Source: CAZSWR01 sp964610885 (lineage in GTDB: Bacteria > Bacteroidota > Ignavibacteria > Kapaibacteriales > UBA2268). From it: a stretch of 40,067 nt of DNA. Below the pieces are notes generated by a model. It searched no databases and was not told the origin of the DNA. It saw only the letters and a list, made by a program, of their open reading frames with translations. How positions within the stretch are numbered: position 1 is the stretch's first letter; each line of letters opens with the position of its first letter. Where the stretch lies: assembly GCA_964610885.1 (NCBI GenBank), contig CAZSWR010000023.1, forward strand, positions 1-40,067, read 5' to 3'. This document shows positions 16,773-25,004 of the stretch, in pieces. A program made the translations under genes and the position numbers.

Positions 16773-18146
16773 TTACATACATTTTGATAAATCGGCGGAA
16801 CTGAATTCTAAGATTTGCCTGTGCACGGATTCCAATGCCTTTTCGGCGAATTCCTCGCGAACAGCAATCGGCAAAGACCACTCAGATGCGCCGACAAACG
16901 CCGCCAGCAGGCCGTCGGATATTTCAGCGGCGACCGACGAAAAGAAACGCGACGCCAGCCAAACAGGCATTTCGCCCGTAACGCCTATGAATCCCGCGGG
17001 CAGCGCCTCGAATTGCTTGCCATAGAGTATGCTGCCGACGGTTTCGCATAGCTTGGGCGAATTGTCTGAGACCAACCTCAGGCTGTGCTCGGCAATCGAA
17101 GAGCAATACACCCTGGCGCCGGTACGTTCGGCGGCTTCCATAAGCTGTGAGAGAATGGCGCGGGGTTCGTCGTTCCCGTTGGATTTGACAGAAACGAACA
17201 GGCAATTTCGCTTCAGTGTGGCCGAACTGGCCGAGGGTTTGCCGCCAGGGGCAGCAGGCCGGATGAGAGTGTTGGCGCCGTCCGGGGCGAAAGTGTTCAG
17301 CACTCGGACAGGTATATTCCTTTCCACGGCAGGAAGTACAGTGTCCGGATGGACGACTTTGGCACCGAACTGTGCCATTTCGCGCACTTCGTCGAAGCTC
17401 ATCGTGCTGACCGTTACGGCATGAGGGGCGATTCGCGGGTCGGCGGTGAGTATTCCCTCCACGTCGGTCCAAATCTGAATTTCCTCGGCTCCGAGCAGCG
17501 CACCGAAAATCGCGGCGGAATAGTCCGAGCCGCCACGGCCCAGAGTCGTTACGGCCCCGCCGGCCGAAGAGCCGATAAATCCTTGAGTTACAATTACGTC
17601 GCAGTTTTCAAATTGCTGCGAAATCTTGGACACATTTTTCTCTGTTTGGGCGAAATCGACTTTGGCCGCGCCGAAATCTGCGTCGGTCGATACGATTTGG
17701 CGCGCGTCCGCCCAGCCGGAGCGGAATCCGAGCGAGGAAAGTGCTGCCTCGAAAATCGTCGTGGAAAGGAGTTCGCCATAGCTTGCCGCCCTGTCCGAAG
17801 ACTTCGGCGTGCATTCGCCGAGCAGCATTACGCCCCGGCGGAGCGTTTCGAGTTCGGCCAGAAGTGTTTCTATCTTGCTCAGAAGTTGGTCAAGCCCAGC
17901 GCCCTTGCCGACCAATTCGGCGGCCAAGCGCAGGTGGTGGCTTCGGATTTCTTCCGATATTTCTATAGACAACTCGGCCGAGGAGGCAGCGGACTTTATC
18001 ATACGCAGCAAACGGTCGGTCATGCCGGCGCAGGCGGAAAGGACTATAAGGAGCTTTTCGGCCCTTCCGAGCCGGACAATTTCGACAATCCTTTTCATTG
18101 CTTCAGCATTGGCAACCGAAGTGCCACCGTATTTCATTACTATCAT
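16773..18146 (-). CDS. lysC: Aspartate kinase (EC 2.7.2.4)
   Basis: 457 residues, monofunctional LysC/ThrA-N type. It phosphorylates L-aspartate with ATP at the start of Lys/Thr/Met/diaminopimelate synthesis. Visible motifs: KYGGTSVAN (5-13, phosphate loop), SSDRAASYGELLS (aspartate binding), VTQGFIGSS, LGRGGSDYSAA and IWTDVEGILTADPR. A C-terminal regulatory part (~310-457) has the size for paired ACT domains, so feedback inhibition by lysine or threonine is likely. No homoserine dehydrogenase domain is fused. The ATG at 18144-18146 lies 18 bp after the stop of the upstream FAD oxidoreductase gene, so they are probably cotranscribed. The metabolic link between the two is not obvious. Confidence 0.93.
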   Translation of the reverse strand: MIVMKYGGTSVANAEAMKRIVEIVRLGRAEKLLIVLSACAGMTDRLLRMIKSAASSAELSIEISEEIRSHHLRLAAELVGKGAGLDQLLSKIETLLAELETLRRGVMLLGECTPKSSDRAASYGELLSTTIFEAALSSLGFRSGWADARQIVSTDADFGAAKVDFAQTEKNVSKISQQFENCDVIVTQGFIGSSAGGAVTTLGRGGSDYSAAIFGALLGAEEIQIWTDVEGILTADPRIAPHAVTVSTMSFDEVREMAQFGAKVVHPDTVLPAVERNIPVRVLNTFAPDGANTLIRPAAPGGKPSASSATLKRNCLFVSVKSNGNDEPRAILSQLMEAAERTGARVYCSSIAEHSLRLVSDNSPKLCETVGSILYGKQFEALPAGFIGVTGEMPVWLASRFFSSVAAEISDGLLAAFVGASEWSLPIAVREEFAEKALESVHRQILEFSSADLSKCM

Positions 18147-18164
18147 AAATTACAATCCAACGAA

Positions 18165-19298
18165 CTAAAAATATCTGAAGTACTCGGCCACCATTTCGGC
18201 CACTTTTTTCCCAATTGCCGGCGAAGATGTCAGACCCGGCGATCCAATATTAATCAGGTCGAAAAGTCCCGGCAGCCCGCGGTCGATTTCGTGACGTATG
18301 ACGAAGTCTTTGCCCGGCTCGCCCCATTTGTGCAAATCGGGCTGGATGCCGGACATGTCCGGCGCGATGTCCGATTGCTCGAGGAACGGCAGGAAACGGC
18401 TGCACTGGCCAAAAAACAAATCGCGGAAAGTGTCATCGACGGCGTAGTCCACCTCCGCCGTGGGGACGAAGTGCGGCCCCAAGCGCATTCCGCCAGCAGT
18501 GTCCGGCACTGTGTGCACACCGACGGTATCGGGCAGGGGCGGCACGGGATAGATGAGGCATTGGGGAAATTTGTCCAGCTTGTGCATGACTCGGTAGAAA
18601 ATCCCTTTGCGCATGTTTGTCCTGTAAGCGGCTTCGTCCACGTCGATACCGGCCAATTGAGCTACTCGCCAAGCGTCCAGCCCGGCGGCATTAATGACGG
18701 CTCGGGTGGAGAAACGAAACTCGTCGGTTCCGTGTTGGCGGGCGGTAACCGTCCACGCCCCGCCGGAATACTCCAGGCCCACGGCCTCCGCGCTATAGAC
18801 GCAGTTCGCGCCGTTTGCCGTGGCGCTCGCCTCGAAGAAGCGCATCAATGAATGCGAATCCACGATCCCGGAGCTTGGGCACCAGATGGCCGCGACGGCC
18901 TCCACTTTCGGTTCGATGGAGCGAATTTCTTCCTTTTCGACGATTCTGACGCCACGGGCACCGTTGCCGCGGGCAGTCTCGAGCAGTGCGGGCAGTTTTT
19001 CTGCCTCCTCGCCGGAAGTGGCCACGATCAGCTTGCCGGAGTTCTTGTGCGGTATTCCATTCGCGCGGCACAGCTCGTACATCATTTCGTTGCCCTCCAG
19101 GCACAGGCGGCCCTTGAGCGAATTGGGCGAATAGTAGATCGAGGCATGAATCACTTCGCTATTTCGCGACGAAGTAACCTGGCCGAATGAATCGTATTTC
19201 TCGAGCAGTAGGACGGATTTGCCGCTCGCGGCGACGCTGTGCGCGATGGCGAGACCCACCACACCGGCTCCGATAATCGTTATGTCGGTTTTTTCCAT
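18165..19298 (-). CDS. FAD-dependent oxidoreductase, L-2-hydroxyglutarate oxidase (LhgO)-like
   Basis: 377 residues, ATG with GGAAG five bases upstream. The N-terminus is a Rossmann FAD-binding fold with GAGVVGLAIA (10-19) and an acidic end of strand 2 (LLLEKYDSFG). It has the DAO-superfamily pattern, with SSRNSEVIHASIYY (FAD contact), AGLDAWRVAQLAG, and the C-terminal LINIGSPGLTSSPAIGK, which closes the FAD site. SRNSEVIHAGIYY-type motifs are typical of LhgO, which oxidises L-2-hydroxyglutarate to 2-oxoglutarate. Other family members act on D-amino acids or glycerol-3-phosphate, so the substrate is inferred. It is the first gene of a likely two-gene unit with lysC. The promoter side abuts a cluster of repeats. 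Confidence 0.85.
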   Translation of the reverse strand: MEKTDITIIGAGVVGLAIAHSVAASGKSVLLLEKYDSFGQVTSSRNSEVIHASIYYSPNSLKGRLCLEGNEMMYELCRANGIPHKNSGKLIVATSGEEAEKLPALLETARGNGARGVRIVEKEEIRSIEPKVEAVAAIWCPSSGIVDSHSLMRFFEASATANGANCVYSAEAVGLEYSGGAWTVTARQHGTDEFRFSTRAVINAAGLDAWRVAQLAGIDVDEAAYRTNMRKGIFYRVMHKLDKFPQCLIYPVPPLPDTVGVHTVPDTAGGMRLGPHFVPTAEVDYAVDDTFRDLFFGQCSRFLPFLEQSDIAPDMSGIQPDLHKWGEPGKDFVIRHEIDRGLPGLFDLINIGSPGLTSSPAIGKKVAEMVAEYFRYF

Positions 19299-19439
19299 AA
19301 TTCTTCCAATCCGAAGGACACAAAACAGTCCTCAATGCAGCCGGAAACATACACTGCACCAATATAGCAAATTACTAATTAATTACGAGAGAATAAAGTT
19401 TTTTTGGGGGCCTCGGGCTGACAGATTATACTTCCTAAG

Positions 19440-19628
19440 AGTGTGTTGAAAAAGTATTATTCTTTCTTATAGCCCCTTTCTCCAGAATGGAGAGAGGGGT
19501 TTGGGGAGAGAGAGAATTGCAATTCAAAGTAGATTATATACTTATGCAAACTCTGTCTGCCTCACCCCTGCCCCTCTCCATGAATGGCGAGGGGTAAGAA
19601 TGAAAGAGAATTACTATTTCAACAGGCT
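19440..19628. mobile_element. MITE-like element with 12-bp inverted ends and flanking CCTAAG duplication
   Basis: 189 bp. The left end is AGTGTGTTGAAA and the right end is TTTCAACAGGCT (inverse AGCCTGTTGAAA; 10 of 12 match). Both sides are flanked by the direct repeat CCTAAG (19434-19439 and 19629-19634), which looks like a target-site duplication. The interior is itself a long imperfect inverted repeat (CCCCTTTCTCCAGAATGGAGAG near the left, CTCTCCATGAATGGCGAGGGG near the right). No coding capacity. Confidence 0.82.
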
Positions 19629-19665
19629 CCTAAGAGTCGAAGTGGAAATTGGGGATTGATTGTTC

Positions 19666-19730
19666 CTCATCCGATGACTACCAAATTATCGAGCCAATAA
19701 CGAAAATCAGCCTGAAGTCATCCGATGAGT
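19666..19730. repeat. 65-bp element with CTCATCCGATGACT ends (inverted copy of 5042-5109)
   Basis: CTCATCCGATGACTACCAAAT at the left aligns with the reverse complement of the right half of 5042-5109, and AGTCATCCGATGAGT at the right matches the other half. It keeps the GAGC and AATCA... internal landmarks. It lies 30 bp from the MITE-like element at 19440. Confidence 0.8.
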
Positions 19731-19766
19731 ATTTGACATTCGGGGCGTATGGACAGGTTCCCAAAC

Positions 19767-19877
19767 CAACCCCGAAGGGGTTGAATATGAATAACCCCGT
19801 CTCGCGAGGCGGGGAAACGGGAGACGAGGATGGTATATATGCAGAGACCTGCCACAGCTCGGAGGTGTGGCAGGTCT
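19767..19877. repeat. Cluster of three GC-rich hairpins
   Basis: Hairpin 1: CAACCCC-GAA-GGGGTTG (19767-19783). Hairpin 2: the near-palindrome CCCCGTCTCGCGAGGCGGGG (19795-19814). Hairpin 3: AGACCTGCCACA / TGTGGCAGGTCT, 12-base perfect stem (19845-19877). They lie 34-144 bp after the minus-strand fusion-gene stop. None has a T-tract, so they look like dispersed palindromes rather than a simple terminator, though the last may protect the 3' end of the mRNA. Confidence 0.7.
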
Positions 19878-19910
19878 TTGGTTCTGTATAACTATTTTCC
19901 GGCAAGCCTT

Positions 19911-22900
19911 TTAGAAATCGTAGCCGAGGGAGAACATGTACTTCGGCTGAGACCAATTGTGCACCTGATACGCCCAGGCGATGTCGAGCTTCGCCGGGAT
20001 GCCGAGCAAGTACGCACGAAGGCCGATACCGCTGCCGATCAGCAGGTTCTTCGGCACTAAGTACCCGTCGAGGTCTCTTGTCGTCGCCCGGAAACTGCTC
20101 AGGTTCCCCGACCACACGCCGGCCATGTCGAAGAATGCGGCCGTATGGATATTCTGCACGAACATCGGGAGCGGGCTGGCGATGAAAATCCTCATCGGCA
20201 AGCGCAATTCGGCATTCACCATAAAGAATTTATCGCCGGAGAGCGCATTGACCGCATAGCCACGAAGCGGCATAAGGAATTGAGTAAATGCAAAATCTTC
20301 CGGGTTCTCGAAGGGCAGGTATCCGTTCTCGAACGATGAGTTGATCCAGTTTTCGGTGCCGCCGGCGCAGAATTTCTGCGGGTTCGGCCCCATGCTGGCT
20401 CCGGCCGAGCCGCGAAGTGCCAAATTGATATAATCGGACAAATTGAAATATGCGCGGTAGTCGCCGGTAATGTTCATGAATCCAACGCCGTCGGTCGATA
20501 GCTTGGGCGCGCCGGTAACCTCGACGTTGTACCGAGTGCCGCGGACGGGCGAGAAGTCTCCCCAAAGCACGTCGTCGTGGACGTATCTGGCCTGCGGCAC
20601 GAGGAGGAACCGAGTGATACTCGACACGTTTGAATTGTCCAAATTCTCTCGCGAATACGCTTGCATCCCAAGCCCCCACTCGATTCTGTTGAAGAAATCG
20701 AAGGGATAGTACGCCGAAACGTCTGCGCCGTATTTGCGGAAGCGGTACAGGTCGCCGTCCTTCAGCCAAACGTAGGCCGCGGTGTGGTAGCCGGAGAACG
20801 AATAGTCGATCTGGCCCGGCAGATAATAATATGAGACCATGAACGAAGAGTTCTTGAGGTCGTAGAGCAGGTTGGCCTGAATATACAGCTGGTGGTTCCC
20901 CATGACGTCGCTAAACAGTGCCTGCGCGACGCCCTGCACGCCATAGAATGTGTTGTAGCTCGGATTCCCGAGGATAATATCGGGAGTGAATTTGACTTTG
21001 TATGGATTGACGACGAAGTTCGTATCGATCGAATTTTTAGCAAATGTTTGCCCGAGCGCAGGATCGCTTTTGATTGCGTCGGGATTGGGGCGGACCACCT
21101 GTTGGCGCGAGAACTCGACCGCGAAGTCGCCGTATCCATTCAGCGTTTCGGGTTTGGAGGCCGGTTCGTCTTTCTTTATTGTTGCCTTGCTAAACGATTG
21201 CTGAAGTGCAATTTTTTCGTTCAGTTTTGCGCGCAACGAAGTTATCGGGATTGTGTCCCCGGGGATATTTTTGTCGAACGGATTGCGGATTTTGAAAACG
21301 TCGTAGCCGCTATTGCGCAGTGACGAGAACAGAAGCACACGCGAATCGGGCGAAAGCGAGATCTGAGTGATGCCGGAAATGGAGTTCGTCTTGGGCCTCT
21401 CGGCGCGAGTTGCCAGATTCAGCTCGTAAATATTTCCAATTCCGTTTTTGTCCGATACGAAAAGCAGTTTCTTGTCGTCGTCCGAAATCGCCAGCGAAGT
21501 TTTATTATAGGCGCCCGAGTTCGTGATTCGCGTGATGTTCCCGCTGGCGAGGTCCAAAGAAAAAACATCAGACAGCGAAACGTCGTGTTTCCAGATGTTG
21601 TATTTGTCTTTGGTCATTCCGCGCTGCGTGATGGAATCGCGGTCGGAGATGAAATAAATAGTCTTATTGTCGTGGGACCAAATCGGAGAGTGGTCTGTGA
21701 AGACATCATTCGTCAGTTGGGCCACTCGTTTGTCCGAAATGTTATACACATAAATATCTGTTTGCTGGTCTTTGATGCCGATGAAAGCAATTTTATCGCC
21801 ATCGTACGACCAAGCAACCGAGGCAATTGATTTCATACCAATATCAATTTTATCGTAATCGGCAGTATTGGGGTCAACGATGAAGATAGCATCGTTTTCG
21901 CCGGCTTTTGCCGAAATGGCAATCTTTTTCCCGTCCGGACTCCACGACAGGCCGGGAGTGAGCATATTCAGGTCCTCGAAGTCCTGCGAGCGGAAGCTGC
22001 TTATGAGAAGTTTGGGTGTGGGCGGCTCTTTGCCGGTTTTTTCCAAATCGAGCAGGAAAATGCGGAACAGTCCTTCCTTGTCGGCTATATAGACCATTCG
22101 CGAACCGTCCGGCGAAATGGCCGGCGAGGTGTTATAGAAATTGCGGAGCTTCTCGTGGTTCGTAACGCGGATTGCGTAGTCCTCCGGCGCTTGGAATTTT
22201 GCAATATCCGGGAAATAGAACTTCTTCATGTCTGCCACCCATTTATCGCTAAATTCTTCGAGCGACATTTGGAAGCAGCCGCGGAAAGCAAGATCCAAGC
22301 TGCGAGTGATTTTGATTCTATTTAGCAATTCAGTGATTTTTTCCTCGCCATAGACGCGGTCCACGTACCAATAGAACGCCTGGCCGCCGCGATAGGCATA
22401 GTAGCCGTCCAGGTCCATCAGCCCCGGCGGATTCGGCCCCATGAAGAGGTCGCGCATGAAAATATCAGTCTCGAAATCCAATTGCCCCAGGCTGGACCAT
22501 TCGGCAAGCCCTTCGCTGATCCACAAAGGCAAATTGGCGAGGTTGCCGCTATAGACCGCCGTCTGGATCGAACCGCCGTAGTACATGTCGTTCATCACGG
22601 CGTGGATAAGTTCGTGGTGCGTAACGTGGCGCAGCTGGCCATAGCTGCCGAAAAATGGCAGTACGACGCGGTTCTTCATCATTTCCGTAACGCCCCCGAC
22701 GCCTTCCGGCAGGAAGCTGGAAATAATATTCGTCTGTTGGAATTCGTTCTGGCTGTTGTACACCACGATAGAAACACGTTTGCTGAGTTTGTACCCGAGG
22801 ATTCTTTCGATTTTCGGCAATGCCTCCTCTGCGTTCAGCGCAGTGAATTCGGCAAGGTATTTAGCATCGCTGTGGAAATAAACGTCGAAATGCTTCGATT

Positions 22901-23021
22901 CAATAAACTTCCAATCGAATTCCTGATACTGAACCTTGTTCTTTCCGAATTGAGCATTGGCAGCGACGGCCGACGAAAAAAGAAGCGCAGCGGCAAAAAA
23001 TAAAAACAAACGGTATTTCAT
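19911..23021 (-). CDS. Outer-membrane fusion: gluzincin metallopeptidase + TolB-type propeller + beta-barrel
   Basis: 1036 residues. Order: signal peptide (1-~23, ending ANAQ); a peptidase-MA-like zinc metallopeptidase domain (~30-280) with HELIH (His136, Glu137, His140) and a downstream SEGLAEW (Glu170) giving the gluzincin ligand set; a WD40/TolB-like propeller (~290-600) with repeats such as SPAISPDGSRMVYIAD, GLSWSPDGKKIAISA, VAWSYDGDKIAFIG, SPIWSHDNKTIYFISD; a linker (~600-690); and a C-terminal region (~690-1036) rich in alternating aromatic strands ending in SLGYDF, as in Omp85/BamA-like or other outer-membrane barrels. The terminal Phe fits BAM-dependent insertion. Predicted to be an outer-membrane protein with a periplasmic or surface peptidase domain. 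Catalytic residues are intact. No operon partner: wide gaps on both sides. Confidence 0.85.
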   Translation of the reverse strand: MKYRLFLFFAAALLFSSAVAANAQFGKNKVQYQEFDWKFIESKHFDVYFHSDAKYLAEFTALNAEEALPKIERILGYKLSKRVSIVVYNSQNEFQQTNIISSFLPEGVGGVTEMMKNRVVLPFFGSYGQLRHVTHHELIHAVMNDMYYGGSIQTAVYSGNLANLPLWISEGLAEWSSLGQLDFETDIFMRDLFMGPNPPGLMDLDGYYAYRGGQAFYWYVDRVYGEEKITELLNRIKITRSLDLAFRGCFQMSLEEFSDKWVADMKKFYFPDIAKFQAPEDYAIRVTNHEKLRNFYNTSPAISPDGSRMVYIADKEGLFRIFLLDLEKTGKEPPTPKLLISSFRSQDFEDLNMLTPGLSWSPDGKKIAISAKAGENDAIFIVDPNTADYDKIDIGMKSIASVAWSYDGDKIAFIGIKDQQTDIYVYNISDKRVAQLTNDVFTDHSPIWSHDNKTIYFISDRDSITQRGMTKDKYNIWKHDVSLSDVFSLDLASGNITRITNSGAYNKTSLAISDDDKKLLFVSDKNGIGNIYELNLATRAERPKTNSISGITQISLSPDSRVLLFSSLRNSGYDVFKIRNPFDKNIPGDTIPITSLRAKLNEKIALQQSFSKATIKKDEPASKPETLNGYGDFAVEFSRQQVVRPNPDAIKSDPALGQTFAKNSIDTNFVVNPYKVKFTPDIILGNPSYNTFYGVQGVAQALFSDVMGNHQLYIQANLLYDLKNSSFMVSYYYLPGQIDYSFSGYHTAAYVWLKDGDLYRFRKYGADVSAYYPFDFFNRIEWGLGMQAYSRENLDNSNVSSITRFLLVPQARYVHDDVLWGDFSPVRGTRYNVEVTGAPKLSTDGVGFMNITGDYRAYFNLSDYINLALRGSAGASMGPNPQKFCAGGTENWINSSFENGYLPFENPEDFAFTQFLMPLRGYAVNALSGDKFFMVNAELRLPMRIFIASPLPMFVQNIHTAAFFDMAGVWSGNLSSFRATTRDLDGYLVPKNLLIGSGIGLRAYLLGIPAKLDIAWAYQVHNWSQPKYMFSLGYDF

Positions 23022-23219
23022 ATAGATTTCTCCGATGAACGATCCACTTTGATATTGACGCTTTCAGCCGCTAAAAAGTTTCTTCTCAGTAGCCGAGTAA
23101 AACTACTTTCGCGGGATTGCATCCTCAATAATTATAAATTACTAAATACACGCTTAAAATAAAACTTTTAACATAGATTTTGCAGTATTGCGGAAAGGAA
23201 TTGCGGCATTGCCCGCGCA

Positions 23220-25004
23220 TCAGATCAATACGCCCGAGCTTCGCGGGATTGCCTTTTTCCCGAAAAGGACGTAATTGCGCGTCTGCGAAACGATGGGCCT
23301 GGTTTCGGCCAGGTCGCGGATTACCTTCGTGGCTATGTCCCTGTCCCCGGAAACGTAGTACAGCAGCGGAAGCGATGGGATTGTATCGGTTGCAACAATT
23401 TCCTTCGCCTTTGCCAGCCCGGCGGATAGCGGATTCGCACGGTATTCCATTGCGGCGCGGCCCAAAGGCCTGCGCATCTTCAGGTACCAGTTCAGTTGCG
23501 GATTCAGCGAATCGGCCGGATTGTGTTCGTGATAGACATAGACGAAGCTCTCGAAACGGCTCTGGAGCAATACGTCGCACACCTCGCGCGCGCCGCCGAT
23601 TTCGCCCGGGGGCACGAGGACGTTCATCATCGTGATCCGTACCAAACAAACAATCAATGCAAATGACGAGACATTGCGCAATATGACAGACGATTTGCCG
23701 ACCAAGGACGCAAACCGACCGAGGGCGAGTGCAATAATCATCCCCGCGAAAGCCGCCAGCATCGCAAGCACCGGCACGAAGTACATCGGATTGTGCAGAT
23801 TCTGCTTCAGTTCGGGCCTTTCGGCAATCGTGAACGACCATACTATCCCGCAAGCAAAAAGCATAGTTACGTACACCAAATGGCGTCCGTTGCGGAAGTA
23901 TTTACGTGCATTGCGCACCAAATCCGTTGCAATGAACAGTCCGGGCGGCAGCAGATACACTGCATAGTGCGGCATCTTGGTAGCCGAGAGCGAAAAAACA
24001 AGCAATCCGCCCACGAACCAGACGAAGGAAATATCCTTGATCAATCGTTCCGCGAGGCCGCAATCGCTCGCAATCCGTTTCCGCGCCGCAATGAATGCCA
24101 AAGCCCCGGCAATCGAGAGAACGGCAAATGGGCTGGCCGAGACCAACTGGTTGGCGTAGTATAGAATACCGCTCGAGCGCGTGTTGTTTTCCACCACCGA
24201 ATACATGTGCGGCACGGAAAAGGCTGCAAGGAAATCTATCCCATGGCGCGCGGCCATCATTATGTGCCACGGCGCGGCAGCCGCAAGCCCCAACACTGCG
24301 AAGAATATTATTGTATTTCGCTTAATCTGGCCGGGACTCGAGGCAATTAATGCGATTGCGAAAAGTATTGGCAGAAATGAAATTACAATTTTCGTCATCA
24401 GTGCGGCGGCCAACCCGACGCCAAAGGCAAGCCCTCCGGCGCAGATTTTGCGGAAATCGTCCGAATCGGCGACGGTCAGCGCACCCCAGAGCGAGAGAAG
24501 TATGAAGCACACCAGCGGCACGTCCGTCATTCCCTGCCGCGAATACGCCTGCCAAGACAGCGTGGAAGCCAAAGCCAGCGCCGCGGCCAGCGAGTACTCC
24601 TTGTTCAGGAATTTCCGCGCTACGAGGTACGTAAGCGCCAGCGCCGCGCCGGAGCAGAGCACCGAAAACAGACGAACGGCAAAGGCATTGACGCCAAACA
24701 CGCCGAATGCTGCGCTCATCGCCCAGACAGTCAGGGGCGGATACGTGGACGAGTACAACCCGCCGAGCGAGCCTTCGGTTTGGTCAGTGGCCGAGCCACC
24801 GGAGTAAATGTATTCTGCCCGATAGGCGTAGAGGCCTTCGTCCCAGGGCTGGACCTCGGAGGCTCCAAGCCCAAAGAATTGAAGTATAGCTGCGAATATT
24901 AAAACAAGCACGACTGAGTGCCGTGCTGCGTTTTCTTCAAATCTGTCTTTATGTCGGGAGCCAATCTGTGGCATGTCTTTTTTGTATAATTGCCTTAGCG
25001 TCAA
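23220..25004 (-). CDS. GT-C family glycosyltransferase (PMT/ArnT-like, GT39/GT83 type), integral membrane
   Basis: 594 residues with about a dozen hydrophobic segments. The N-terminal loop has the PWDEGLYAYRAEYI motif, where the acidic pair is the usual catalytic/metal site of PMT/ArnT-type enzymes that use polyprenyl-phosphate sugars. Later motifs (YPPLTVW, RQGMTDVPL, TKMPHYAVYLLPP) are also typical of this family. It should transfer a sugar from a lipid carrier on the outer face of the inner membrane to a protein or lipid A-like acceptor; acceptor unknown. The ATG at 25002-25004 overlaps the stop of the upstream lipoprotein gene (ATGA), so the two are coupled. A second ATG ten codons in (24974) is also possible. 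Confidence 0.87.
   Translation of the reverse strand: MTLRQLYKKDMPQIGSRHKDRFEENAARHSVVLVLIFAAILQFFGLGASEVQPWDEGLYAYRAEYIYSGGSATDQTEGSLGGLYSSTYPPLTVWAMSAAFGVFGVNAFAVRLFSVLCSGAALALTYLVARKFLNKEYSLAAALALASTLSWQAYSRQGMTDVPLVCFILLSLWGALTVADSDDFRKICAGGLAFGVGLAAALMTKIVISFLPILFAIALIASSPGQIKRNTIIFFAVLGLAAAAPWHIMMAARHGIDFLAAFSVPHMYSVVENNTRSSGILYYANQLVSASPFAVLSIAGALAFIAARKRIASDCGLAERLIKDISFVWFVGGLLVFSLSATKMPHYAVYLLPPGLFIATDLVRNARKYFRNGRHLVYVTMLFACGIVWSFTIAERPELKQNLHNPMYFVPVLAMLAAFAGMIIALALGRFASLVGKSSVILRNVSSFALIVCLVRITMMNVLVPPGEIGGAREVCDVLLQSRFESFVYVYHEHNPADSLNPQLNWYLKMRRPLGRAAMEYRANPLSAGLAKAKEIVATDTIPSLPLLYYVSGDRDIATKVIRDLAETRPIVSQTRNYVLFGKKAIPRSSGVLI

Noticed and set aside
17349..18851. 500-codon open frame on the plus strand
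   Set aside because: Antisense to aspartate kinase and the FAD oxidoreductase, both with clear motifs; it crosses two genes and their gap without a domain.
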